This document shows, piece after piece, positions 1 to 6,051 of a stretch of 6,051 nucleotides of DNA. Source of the DNA: an uncultured Ruminococcus sp. (GTDB taxonomy: Bacteria > Bacillota > Clostridia > Oscillospirales > CAG-272); assembly GCA_902783905.1 (NCBI GenBank), contig CACZSP010000270.1, positions 1-6,051 on the forward strand. Reading direction: 5' to 3'. Within the stretch, counting starts at the first letter, position 1; each line of letters opens with the position of its first letter. The translations under genes were made by a program, and so were the position numbers. The notes beneath the pieces are model-generated. The model saw only the letters and a program-made list of their open reading frames with translations. It did not search any database and was not told the origin of the DNA.

Positions 1-1
1 C

Positions 2-1123
2 GTCGCGGAGGTCCGGAAGGTCGCGTCCCTGGCGGCCAACGTGCAGAACAAGGCGACGAAATACTGGGGGAACCAGGTTCTCACCGGAATCTTTTCCTTT
101 GCTCAGCTGCCCGGGATCCCGGTATCTCTCGGGGATTTCTACGACTGGCTGATCTACCGAAACGTCAAAGACGAGGCGCCGTCGGTCACGATAGCGTCGG
201 GCCAGGAAGCCGCAAAGAGGATCATAACGAAAGCGGCGGAGGGCTCGGGAAGAGTCGGGCGCGTCGCCAAAACGGCGGTGAGCGAGGCAAAATCGATCCC
301 GCTGCTCGGGCAGATTGCCAACACCGCGCTCGTCGCCGTCGACTGGAAATCCGGCAATCAGAGATTCGACAATTATCTCAAATTGCTTGAAGAGCGTATG
401 GCGCTGATAAACGATTTTTACTCGGAATGCAGCCGCAGGGCGCTGAAGATAGCCGAAACCAAGGGCGAATACAACAAATGGAAGATACGGTTCGACGGGA
501 GAAAGAATTACAAGACCTACAACTGCACCTTCTGGGACGTTCCGGGAAACGTGATGAGCGTAAAGCTCAGCGGGGAACTTGTAAAAGCGTCCGGCAGCGA
601 CGTCACCGGCGTATACGAGGGGACCCTCTGGGTCGAGCTCGAGGCGGTTGACTTCTCGGCTCTGGAGAGCAATATCGAAAAGACGACCGGTCCCCGTCTG
701 TTCTTCAACACTCTCTACAGCATCGGCGGATACAGAAAGATCACCGACAGCGGAAAAAAGACGGTGCTGCGGCGTGAGCTGCAGAGCGACGTGATCATAA
801 TGATCGAATCGTCTTACGGCGACGGACTGGCCGAATTTGCCGGGAGCCTGACCGGCGGGCAGGACGAGACGACCTTTTCGTTTTCGCGCCACGTCGTCTG
901 GCGGGACGATACCGCCGCTGCGCTGCGGGCCGTCGGCGTGACCGACGTGACCTTCACTTCACAGAGCGTTTCTTCGATCTCGCTTGAATCCTCTTCAAGG
1001 GTCGAAAAGGACGGAGCGGTCGTTGACGAGCGGCGGGCGAACGAAACCTTCACCCAGAATCCGGGTACGGTTTTCGATCCGGTGAAGCTCTCTCCGTCGG
1101 TCAGGGTGATTTTCGGTAAATGA
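2..1123 (+). CDS. Hypothetical protein, C-terminal part (5' end outside window)
   Basis: The frame is open from the left edge to the TGA at 1121-1123. A GTG at 41 could serve as a start, but the 13 codons before it read as plausible protein (an amphipathic V-A-E-V-R-K-V-A type stretch) and no Shine-Dalgarno site precedes it. I therefore treat the gene as truncated at its 5' end. Counting from the GTG there are 360 residues. Residues 1-135 look mainly helical, with an Ala/Gly/Lys-rich part (about 55-85), a short hydrophobic segment ending in LVAVDW (about 86-102), and a charged helix with two cysteines nearby (130 and 162). Residues 145-360 look rich in beta strands, with alternating polar and hydrophobic residues and many Ser/Thr. 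I see no catalytic motif and no clear membrane anchor in the visible part. I do not recognise the family. Its stop overlaps the ribosome site of the lipoprotein gene, so the two are likely co-transcribed. It may act in or beyond the envelope, but that is only inferred from the neighbour. Confidence 0.8.
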   Translation, partial: VAEVRKVASLAANVQNKATKYWGNQVLTGIFSFAQLPGIPVSLGDFYDWLIYRNVKDEAPSVTIASGQEAAKRIITKAAEGSGRVGRVAKTAVSEAKSIPLLGQIANTALVAVDWKSGNQRFDNYLKLLEERMALINDFYSECSRRALKIAETKGEYNKWKIRFDGRKNYKTYNCTFWDVPGNVMSVKLSGELVKASGSDVTGVYEGTLWVELEAVDFSALESNIEKTTGPRLFFNTLYSIGGYRKITDSGKKTVLRRELQSDVIIMIESSYGDGLAEFAGSLTGGQDETTFSFSRHVVWRDDTAAALRAVGVTDVTFTSQSVSSISLESSSRVEKDGAVVDERRANETFTQNPGTVFDPVKLSPSVRVIFGK

Positions 1124-1128
1124 GGAGG
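1122..1128 (+). promoter_or_regulatory. Ribosome binding site overlapping upstream stop codon
   Basis: GAGGAGG is a near-perfect match to the Shine-Dalgarno consensus and sits 7 bases before the GTG at 1136. It shares two bases with the TGA stop of the preceding gene. This fixes the GTG as the lipoprotein start and suggests that ribosomes ending the upstream gene can reinitiate here. Confidence 0.8.
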
Positions 1129-1135
1129 CGGAACC

Positions 1136-1678
1136 GTGAAAAAAAGATACTTACGCGGTTTAGCGCTGTTTATGCTTGCCCTTGCGATTCCGGTTGCCTT
1201 TTCCTCTTGCGCTTCGTTCGGACTGCCGGTCGTAACCGCTGACGAAGATCTGCCGCTGACGCGGACCGAGGAGGCGGAGGTTTTCACCGGAGACGACACT
1301 CTTCCCATCGAAGACAATCCTTATTTCGTAACGCTGCCGGATATGCCGGACGTTTCGGAAGGCGTGCCGGCGATATCGGGAGGGGAATGGCCAGACAGCG
1401 GGCTTGCCGCACTCGTGCCGAAACCGGATTTTCGGTTTTACGCCGCGTCCGACGAAGAAGACGTCTTTTCGGCCGCCTTCATGTCCGTCGAGCTTTCTCA
1501 GATAAAGGATTATGCCGCAAAACTGAAGGCGCGCGGCTTCACCGTCGATCCGGAAGAGAACGAGCAGTCGGTTATGGGAATCGTCACTTTCGGTTATTCG
1601 GCGTCGAACGGAGCGGGAGTCCGCGCGAGCGTCAGCTTCGCGGCGGGATCCGGCTCGCTGACCGTCGTCAGGGAATAA
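1136..1678 (+). CDS. Small lipoprotein of unknown function (DUF6591-like C-terminus)
   Basis: The product is a 180-residue predicted lipoprotein. The GTG start follows a strong Shine-Dalgarno site. The N-terminus has a KKR positive region and a hydrophobic core (about residues 8-22), then a lipobox-like F-S-S-C with the lipidated cysteine at residue 25, so the mature protein should be anchored outside the cytoplasmic membrane. Residues 30-80 are acidic and Pro-rich and look like a flexible linker. From about residue 84 there is a compact domain: WPDSGLAALVPKP, then strands, a helix ending in KLKARGFTVD (129-138), and a final strand-rich part containing GYSASNGAG. This order (W-P-x-x-x-L-x-x-L-x-P-x-P, then K-x-x-GFT-x-D, then Y-x-A-x-N) resembles small secreted Clostridia proteins that I recall as DUF6591. 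That assignment is from memory and uncertain. No catalytic residues are apparent. The gene lies 12 bases after the left-edge protein and 41 bases before the Cache-PP2C gene, which suggests a shared operon. It might bind a ligand or another envelope protein, but nothing in the sequence shows this. Confidence 0.85.
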   Translation: MKKRYLRGLALFMLALAIPVAFSSCASFGLPVVTADEDLPLTRTEEAEVFTGDDTLPIEDNPYFVTLPDMPDVSEGVPAISGGEWPDSGLAALVPKPDFRFYAASDEEDVFSAAFMSVELSQIKDYAAKLKARGFTVDPEENEQSVMGIVTFGYSASNGAGVRASVSFAAGSGSLTVVRE

Positions 1679-1702
1679 CGGGCGGCGTGAAACGATAATC
1701 AT

Positions 1703-1708
1703 AAAGGA
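1703..1708 (+). promoter_or_regulatory. Probable ribosome binding site for the PP2C gene
   Basis: AAAGGA lies 11 bases before the ATG at 1720, slightly longer than ideal spacing. It is the only purine-rich match in the 41-base gap. It supports the ATG at 1720 over the later in-frame ATG at 1753 (residue 12), although GGCGGG just before that second ATG leaves some doubt. Confidence 0.5.
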
Positions 1709-1719
1709 TTAATAGAATC

Positions 1720-3891
1720 ATGAAAACGTTCAAAGGGATCAAAATCGGCGGGATGCAGCACAAGGTGTTCAAGCTTGTTCTGGTCTTTCTGATCCTGCTT
1801 GCGGGGACTTACGCCGCCGTAACGGTCTGGCATCAGAACAATCTCAGCGAGATAGTCGGAAGAACGGGAGAGGAACAGCAGAAGGCAATCGCCGACGTTT
1901 CGGAAAGTACGATGAAGTCGGTGCTCGACGTTTCCATGACGCGCATAACCGCTCTTCAGGCGTATATTGCCGACGATCTTTTCGGCGAACTCCGTTCGGA
2001 CGTCCTGACCCTCCGTTCTTTTGCTGAAACCCTTTTCAATAATTCCGAATCCGTTGCGCCGCGCACCGTGCCCTATCCGTCAAAGGAAAATGAAGGAATT
2101 CCTTCGGTTCAACTGATTCACGAGCTGGATTCCGATCCCGAACACTCGAAGCTCCTGGGGGTTGCATCCAATATGAGCGATATCATGCTCGCCGTGTACG
2201 GGAATTCCGCCAATATGACCAGCTGCTTTATAGGCACCGCCGACGGCAACATGATTCTCGTCAACAAGCGTCCCGGCGTTTTTCTCGCGGATGACGGCGA
2301 GGTTCTCACGCTTGACGTGAGGAGCCGTCCGTGGTATACGCAGGCGTCGGCTGCCGGAGAACTTGTCTTTACCGGGGTCGAGACCGACGCGTATACCGAC
2401 AACCCGATGATCGAATGTGCGGCGCCGGTATATTGCAACGGAGAACTCGTCGCCGTGGTTGCGGCCGATATCTATCTGACTTCGATCAGCGACTACGTCG
2501 AAAGCACCGCGGGCGACAGCGGTTTCGTCTGCGTGATCAACGGAAACGGACAGATGCTCTTTTCTCCCGTTCAGAACGGATTTTTCCGCTCTCAGCTGAC
2601 TCCCGACGCCCCCGATCTCAGAGAAAGCGGAAACTCCGATTTTGCCGCGTTCATCGCGAAAGCGCTCAAAGAAAAAACCGGCGTTGAAACGATAACGGTC
2701 GAAGACAAAGAGTATTATATGTGCGCTTCCCCGATGCCGAGCCTCGGCTGGACCGTCGTCTCGGTAGTGGACGTCGAGGCTACCCGCCAGCCGACCGTCG
2801 CCATGATCGACCGCTACGGAGAGATCAGCGCTTCGGCGATGGAAGCCTACCGCACAGGAGCGCGTCATTCGATCCAGACGCTTGTTATCCTTACCGTTTC
2901 GGTTATACTGATCGCGGTCGCGGCAGCCCTCGTTCTGTCCGGCAGGATGGTAAAGCCGATAGAGTCGATGACGAAAAGGATCAATGAACTGGGCGAATCT
3001 GACGAGCGGTTCACGATGGACGATTCATACCGCACCGGCGACGAGATCGAGATCCTGGCAGAGTCTTTTGCCGCAATGTCCGGACGCGCCGCCGAATACG
3101 TGGAAAAGATAACCGAAATAACGGCCGAGAAGGAAAGGATCGGCACCGAGCTGGCACTCGCCACAAGGATCCAGGCGGACATGCTCCCGAACATTTATCC
3201 GGCTTTTCCGGACCGCAGGGAATTTGATATATTCGCGTCGATGGATCCCGCCAAAGAGGTCGGCGGAGACTTTTACGACTTCTTCCTCGTTGACGACGAT
3301 CATCTGTGCATGGTGATGGCGGACGTGTCCGGCAAGGGAGTCCCGGCGGCGCTGTTTATGATGGCGTCCAAAATAATTCTCGCAAACAACGCCATGTCCG
3401 GCAAGAGTCCGGCTCAGATCCTCACCGATACCAACGCCGCGATCTGTTCGAACAACCGCGAGGAGATGTTCGTGACTGTCTGGCTCGGGATACTCGAGAT
3501 TTCCACCGGCAGGCTGACGGCGGCGAACGCCGGGCACGAGTATCCCGTCGTAAAGCACCCGGACGGATCCTTCGGTCTGTATAAGGACAAACACGGATTC
3601 GTCGTCGGAGGTATGAACGGAGTCAGGTACAGGGAATACGAAATGAAGCTCGAGCCGGGATCGCGTCTCTTCCTTTACACCGACGGAGTTCCCGAAGCCA
3701 CGGATGCCGAAGGAAAAATGTTCGGAACAGACAGGATGATCGCCGCGCTGAACGCCGCCGAAGGAGACTCAAAGCAGATCGTAGGTCAGGTCGGAAAGGC
3801 GGTCGAAGATTTTGTCGATCACGCGGAGCAGTTCGACGATATAACCATGCTCTGCCTCGAGTATTTCGGGGAAGAGCGGAGCGGCGTCTGA
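1720..3891 (+). CDS. Membrane Cache-HAMP-PP2C (SpoIIE/RsbU-type) serine phosphatase
   Basis: This 723-residue protein is a transmembrane sensor with a cytoplasmic PP2C-type protein phosphatase. Order of parts: membrane segment 1 (about 18-36); extracytoplasmic Cache-type sensor (about 60-355) with the hallmark RSRPWY (201-206), APVYCNGELVAVVAADIYL strands (235-253) and a closing LGWTVVSVVD (342-351); membrane segment 2 (about 386-407); HAMP (about 408-460) with the conserved Pro413 and GDEIEIL (440-446); a short coiled-coil linker with ATRIQADMLP (481-490); and the SpoIIE-type PP2C domain (about 500-716). The phosphatase looks active. It keeps the metal-binding acidic residues in GGDFYD (Asp517, Asp520), ADVSGKG (Asp535), YTDGVPEAT (Asp655) and FDDIT (Asp706/707). 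Family members of this kind dephosphorylate phosphoserine on STAS-domain anti-anti-sigma factors, steering partner switching and sigma-factor release. Ligand binding by the Cache domain probably controls activity through the HAMP. No STAS or anti-sigma kinase gene is visible here, so the target is unknown. The gene follows the lipoprotein and is followed closely by the PHP gene. Confidence 0.96.
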   Translation: MKTFKGIKIGGMQHKVFKLVLVFLILLAGTYAAVTVWHQNNLSEIVGRTGEEQQKAIADVSESTMKSVLDVSMTRITALQAYIADDLFGELRSDVLTLRSFAETLFNNSESVAPRTVPYPSKENEGIPSVQLIHELDSDPEHSKLLGVASNMSDIMLAVYGNSANMTSCFIGTADGNMILVNKRPGVFLADDGEVLTLDVRSRPWYTQASAAGELVFTGVETDAYTDNPMIECAAPVYCNGELVAVVAADIYLTSISDYVESTAGDSGFVCVINGNGQMLFSPVQNGFFRSQLTPDAPDLRESGNSDFAAFIAKALKEKTGVETITVEDKEYYMCASPMPSLGWTVVSVVDVEATRQPTVAMIDRYGEISASAMEAYRTGARHSIQTLVILTVSVILIAVAAALVLSGRMVKPIESMTKRINELGESDERFTMDDSYRTGDEIEILAESFAAMSGRAAEYVEKITEITAEKERIGTELALATRIQADMLPNIYPAFPDRREFDIFASMDPAKEVGGDFYDFFLVDDDHLCMVMADVSGKGVPAALFMMASKIILANNAMSGKSPAQILTDTNAAICSNNREEMFVTVWLGILEISTGRLTAANAGHEYPVVKHPDGSFGLYKDKHGFVVGGMNGVRYREYEMKLEPGSRLFLYTDGVPEATDAEGKMFGTDRMIAALNAAEGDSKQIVGQVGKAVEDFVDHAEQFDDITMLCLEYFGEERSGV

Positions 3892-3902
3892 CGGCGGCGG
3901 AA

Positions 3903-4808
3903 GTGAAAGAAGGGCTTTTCGGCAATATGAACAATGGTGATTATTTCGTTCGCGGAAAGGCGGATCTTCATCTTCACTCGACGGTATCCGACGGAACGGA
4001 CACCCCGGAAGAACTGCTGAACAAGGTCAGGAAAGCCGGGATTGCGTTTTTTTCGGTAACCGATCACGACGCTGTGAAGGCGGGTGACGCGATACTGCCG
4101 CTGCTCGGGGAACGGGATCCGGTGTTTATACGGGGAGCCGAGTTTTCCTGCCGCGACGGCGACGGGAAATATCATATTCTGGGTTACCGGTTCGATCCGG
4201 AGAGCGACGCGGTGAAAAATCTCGTCACGCGCGCCCGCACCATCCGGATGAACAAAGTCGCTTCCCGGCTCGAACTGTTGAAAAAAGAATTCGGATTTGA
4301 TTTTCCCGGAGACGAGTTAACGCGTCTGACGTCTCTTGACAATCCCGGCAAACCGCATATCGCGAACCTGATGGTCAAGTACGGTTACGCCGGAACGAAG
4401 GAGATCGCGATAAGGGATTATATAAACCGCCTCCGCGTAAGAACCGAATATATCGGTCCCGCGGAGGCGATAGATGCGATTGTTGCAGGCGGAGGAATTC
4501 CCGTGCTTGCGCATCCCTTTTACGGAAGCGGAGACGAGCTGATCCTCGGCGAGGATATGATCCTGCGCCTGAGCCGTCTTTGCGGATACGGCCTGCGCGG
4601 CCTGGAGGCGTGTTACTCGGGATTCCCGGGAAAACTGCGCAACGAGGCGATCTCGCTTGCCGACCGGTTCGGACTGTTCGTAACGGCGGGAAGCGACTAT
4701 CACGGGTCCAACAAGACGGTAGAGCTCGGGGACACGGGGCTTGCTCCGGACGGGAAAAATCCCGACGGACTTGCGCGCTTCCTTGAGGCGGCGGTAGGCG
4801 GCCGGTAA
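3903..4808 (+). CDS. PHP-domain phosphoesterase (YciV/RNase AM/nucleotide phosphatase type)
   Basis: This is a 301-residue metal-dependent phosphoesterase of the PHP family, filling the usual length for stand-alone members. Metal-site motifs are complete: DLHLHS (Asp21, His23, His25), SDG (Asp30), TDHD (His55), GAE (Glu80), YHILGY (His91), GKPHIA (His152), LAHP (His204) and GSDYHG (Asp265, His267). The insertion between the fourth and fifth motifs, with GKPHIA followed by a Y-I-x-P stretch before LAHP, fits the YciV/TrpH-like subgroup. Studied members hydrolyse 3',5'-nucleotide bisphosphates or AMP, or act as 5'-3' exoribonucleases on short RNA. Which activity applies here cannot be told from sequence. 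It is probably cytoplasmic, since no signal peptide or membrane segment is seen. The start is uncertain: GTG 3903 lies 11 bases after the PP2C stop with only a weak GGCGG site, whereas ATG 3927 (residue 9) has AGAAGG upstream. Both keep the whole domain. It is likely co-transcribed with the PP2C gene, and its end faces the GH43 gene. Confidence 0.94.
   Translation: MKEGLFGNMNNGDYFVRGKADLHLHSTVSDGTDTPEELLNKVRKAGIAFFSVTDHDAVKAGDAILPLLGERDPVFIRGAEFSCRDGDGKYHILGYRFDPESDAVKNLVTRARTIRMNKVASRLELLKKEFGFDFPGDELTRLTSLDNPGKPHIANLMVKYGYAGTKEIAIRDYINRLRVRTEYIGPAEAIDAIVAGGGIPVLAHPFYGSGDELILGEDMILRLSRLCGYGLRGLEACYSGFPGKLRNEAISLADRFGLFVTAGSDYHGSNKTVELGDTGLAPDGKNPDGLARFLEAAVGGR
3908..3913 (+). promoter_or_regulatory. 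Possible ribosome binding site for alternative ATG start at 3927
   Basis: AGAAGG lies 13 bases before the ATG at 3927 and falls inside the longer reading frame that opens with GTG at 3903. The spacing is long, so it is weak support for the internal ATG as the real start of the PHP gene. Confidence 0.3.
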
Positions 4809-4818
4809 ACGGTCGGTT

Positions 4819-6051
4819 TCAGTACACGACCTGCTCCCGCACGGTCGGGCCGACGATCACAAGCCGGTCGGGACCGTCGCCTGCGTCGACGAACCGTACC
4901 CTGTCGATACACGCGACCCTGGGCCAGACAGAATCCGCCGACGCGTGACGGTGATATACCGCCAGCAGCGTTCCGTCGGCGGCGGTGAAGAAGGCGTGGT
5001 GGCCCGGCCCGTACACCCCGTTTGACGGAAGCTGTGACAGTATCGGATTGCCGTCGGATTTAGCGTAACTGCCGAGAGGAGAGTCGGAGGTTGCGTATCC
5101 GACGGCGTATTTTTTGCTCCTGTAATCGTTTCCGGAATAGGTCAGGTAGTAGGTGCCGTTGTGTTTCAGGACAAACGGCCCCTCGGTGACCGATCCTTCG
5201 GCGGTTTCCCACTTTCCTTTTTCGGGAGATATGATATGCGTTTCCCTGCCGAGGGAGAAGTCGGACAGATCTATCGTTCTGCCGTAAATGCCGTAGTCGA
5301 CGCCGCCCCATCCGACGTAGAACAGATATGTCTTTCCGTCGTCGTCGGTGAAGAGAGTGGGATCGATCGCGCAGTGCGACGGGACGAGCCAGTTGTCGAC
5401 CGGAGAGACGAAGGGACCTTCGGGCGATTCGGAAATTGCCGCCCCGACGTGCTCGTTTACCGTGTAGAGCATAAGGAAGCATTCTTTTCCGCCTCTTTCG
5501 ATCCTGTATACCTCGGGGGCCCAGAAGCCTGCCGTATCGGTCGGAGTGCCGAAAACGTCTGCGCTCCGCAGACAGAATCCACCTTCCTTCCAGGAGACGA
5601 GGTCGTCGGAATACCAGTAGCGGTACCCTTCCTTCGGGGCGTTGGTCGAATAAAGATAATATCTGCCGCCGTGACAGAGAATATAGGGATCCGCGCATTC
5701 GGTGCCGACCGGCAGGATGGGATTTTTGTATATTAAACCGCCTTCCGGCGCTGCCGAGCCGTCCCGGTCGAGTTTTTCTATCCTGACGTTTTCGAAGGAC
5801 GCGCCTCCGTCGGGACCGCAGTCGAGGATGAGCAGGTTCCCTGCCGGTTCGCAGGCGATATCGAAGAGCAGTGTGCCGTCCGCGCCGCCGAAAAGGATGC
5901 GCAGAGAATCGGGAGTCCTTTCGACGTACATTGTGAAGGGAACGCCTCCGCGCATATCCGCGTAGGAGACGACGCTTTCCCTGATGTCGCCTTTAACGAA
6001 TTTCGACAGCTGAACGCGCCGTTTTGTTTCTCCGAAATTGAGTCGGAGACA
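4819..6051 (-). CDS. Glycoside hydrolase family 43-type glycosidase (5' end outside window)
   Basis: The minus-strand frame ends with TGA at 4821-4819 and stays open to the right edge. An ATG at 5955 exists, but the 32 codons before it continue without a stop and read as protein (for example VQLSKFVKGDIRESV), so the gene is taken as truncated. Numbering from that ATG (378 residues), residues 1-65 form a strand-rich accessory region ending in FENVRIEKLD. Residues 75-375 form a five-bladed beta-propeller hydrolase domain. Its catalytic triad is recognisable: ADP (Asp89, general base), AIDPT (Asp198, pKa modulator) and TEGP (Glu258, general acid). GFWAPEVY (144-150) and GPGHHAFF (317-323, with the His often seen near the metal or active site) also fit. 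GH43 enzymes act mainly as arabinofuranosidases, xylosidases or arabinanases; the exact substrate cannot be read from the sequence. No carbohydrate-binding module follows the propeller. A signal peptide, if present, lies outside the window. The gene converges on the PHP gene and probably belongs to a separate glycan-use unit further right. Confidence 0.93.
   Translation of the reverse strand, partial: CLRLNFGETKRRVQLSKFVKGDIRESVVSYADMRGGVPFTMYVERTPDSLRILFGGADGTLLFDIACEPAGNLLILDCGPDGGASFENVRIEKLDRDGSAAPEGGLIYKNPILPVGTECADPYILCHGGRYYLYSTNAPKEGYRYWYSDDLVSWKEGGFCLRSADVFGTPTDTAGFWAPEVYRIERGGKECFLMLYTVNEHVGAAISESPEGPFVSPVDNWLVPSHCAIDPTLFTDDDGKTYLFYVGWGGVDYGIYGRTIDLSDFSLGRETHIISPEKGKWETAEGSVTEGPFVLKHNGTYYLTYSGNDYRSKKYAVGYATSDSPLGSYAKSDGNPILSQLPSNGVYGPGHHAFFTAADGTLLAVYHRHASADSVWPRVACIDRVRFVDAGDGPDRLVIVGPTVREQVVY

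Noticed and set aside
41..43. GTG at 41 as the true start of the left-edge protein
   Set aside because: No Shine-Dalgarno site precedes it and the frame stays open to the window edge with protein-like sequence, so truncation is more likely.
1694..1699. GATAAT resembling a -10 promoter box before the PP2C gene
   Set aside because: No TTGACA-like -35 element lies 16-18 bases upstream, and the short gap fits an operon better than a separate promoter.
1160..1702. Minus-strand open frame of 180 codons opposite the lipoprotein gene
   Set aside because: It is Arg-rich, lacks any recognisable motif and mirrors the codon pattern of the real gene, whose start and signal peptide are well supported.
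2080..2868. Minus-strand open frame of 262 codons opposite the Cache domain
   Set aside because: Its composition is His/Arg/Gly-rich as expected for an antisense shadow, and the plus strand encodes clear Cache motifs throughout.
4811..4831. Inverted repeat GGTCG ... CGACC in the convergent junction
   Set aside because: The stem is only 5 base pairs with an 11-base loop and no T-run on either side, so it is too weak to call a terminator.
5161..5736. Plus-strand open frame of 191 codons opposite the GH43 gene
   Set aside because: The minus strand holds the GH43 catalytic motifs over the same stretch, and the plus-strand product shows no family features.

Overview
The window carries five protein-coding genes and almost no non-coding space. 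Four lie head to tail on the plus strand; one lies on the minus strand and runs in from the right edge. The sequence is moderately GC-rich (mid-50s percent by eye). Starts are GTG or ATG behind purine-rich Shine-Dalgarno sites. The gene set is a Cache-HAMP-PP2C phosphatase, a small lipoprotein with a K-x-x-GFT tail, a PHP phosphoesterase and a family 43 glycosidase. It most resembles an uncultured gut- or rumen-type Clostridia (Bacillota). That placement rests on protein style alone and is tentative.

Left part (1-1678). An unrecognised protein, cut by the left edge, ends at 1123. Its TGA stop is embedded in a strong Shine-Dalgarno site for the next gene, a 180-residue lipoprotein. The two are probably translationally coupled.

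Middle (1720-3891). A 723-residue membrane signalling protein has an extracytoplasmic Cache-type sensor between two membrane segments, then HAMP, a short helical linker and an intact SpoIIE/RsbU-type PP2C serine phosphatase domain. It probably senses something outside the cell and dephosphorylates a cytoplasmic partner, classically a STAS-domain anti-anti-sigma factor. No such partner is encoded here.

Right part (3903-6051). A PHP-domain phosphoesterase of the YciV/RNase AM/nucleotide-phosphatase type follows the PP2C gene closely. It converges, with only a 10-base gap, on a minus-strand GH43-type glycosidase whose 5' end lies beyond the window.

The plus-strand genes are spaced like one operon (gaps of 12, 41 and 11 bases). 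The GH43 gene is a separate unit, presumably for degrading plant or host glycans. I found no RNA gene, mobile element, CRISPR array, long repeat or convincing terminator. No stretch over 300 bases lacks a gene. Nothing here clearly amounts to a new system. The least explained parts are the left-edge protein, the lipoprotein next to the sensor phosphatase, and the region ahead of the GH43 domain.
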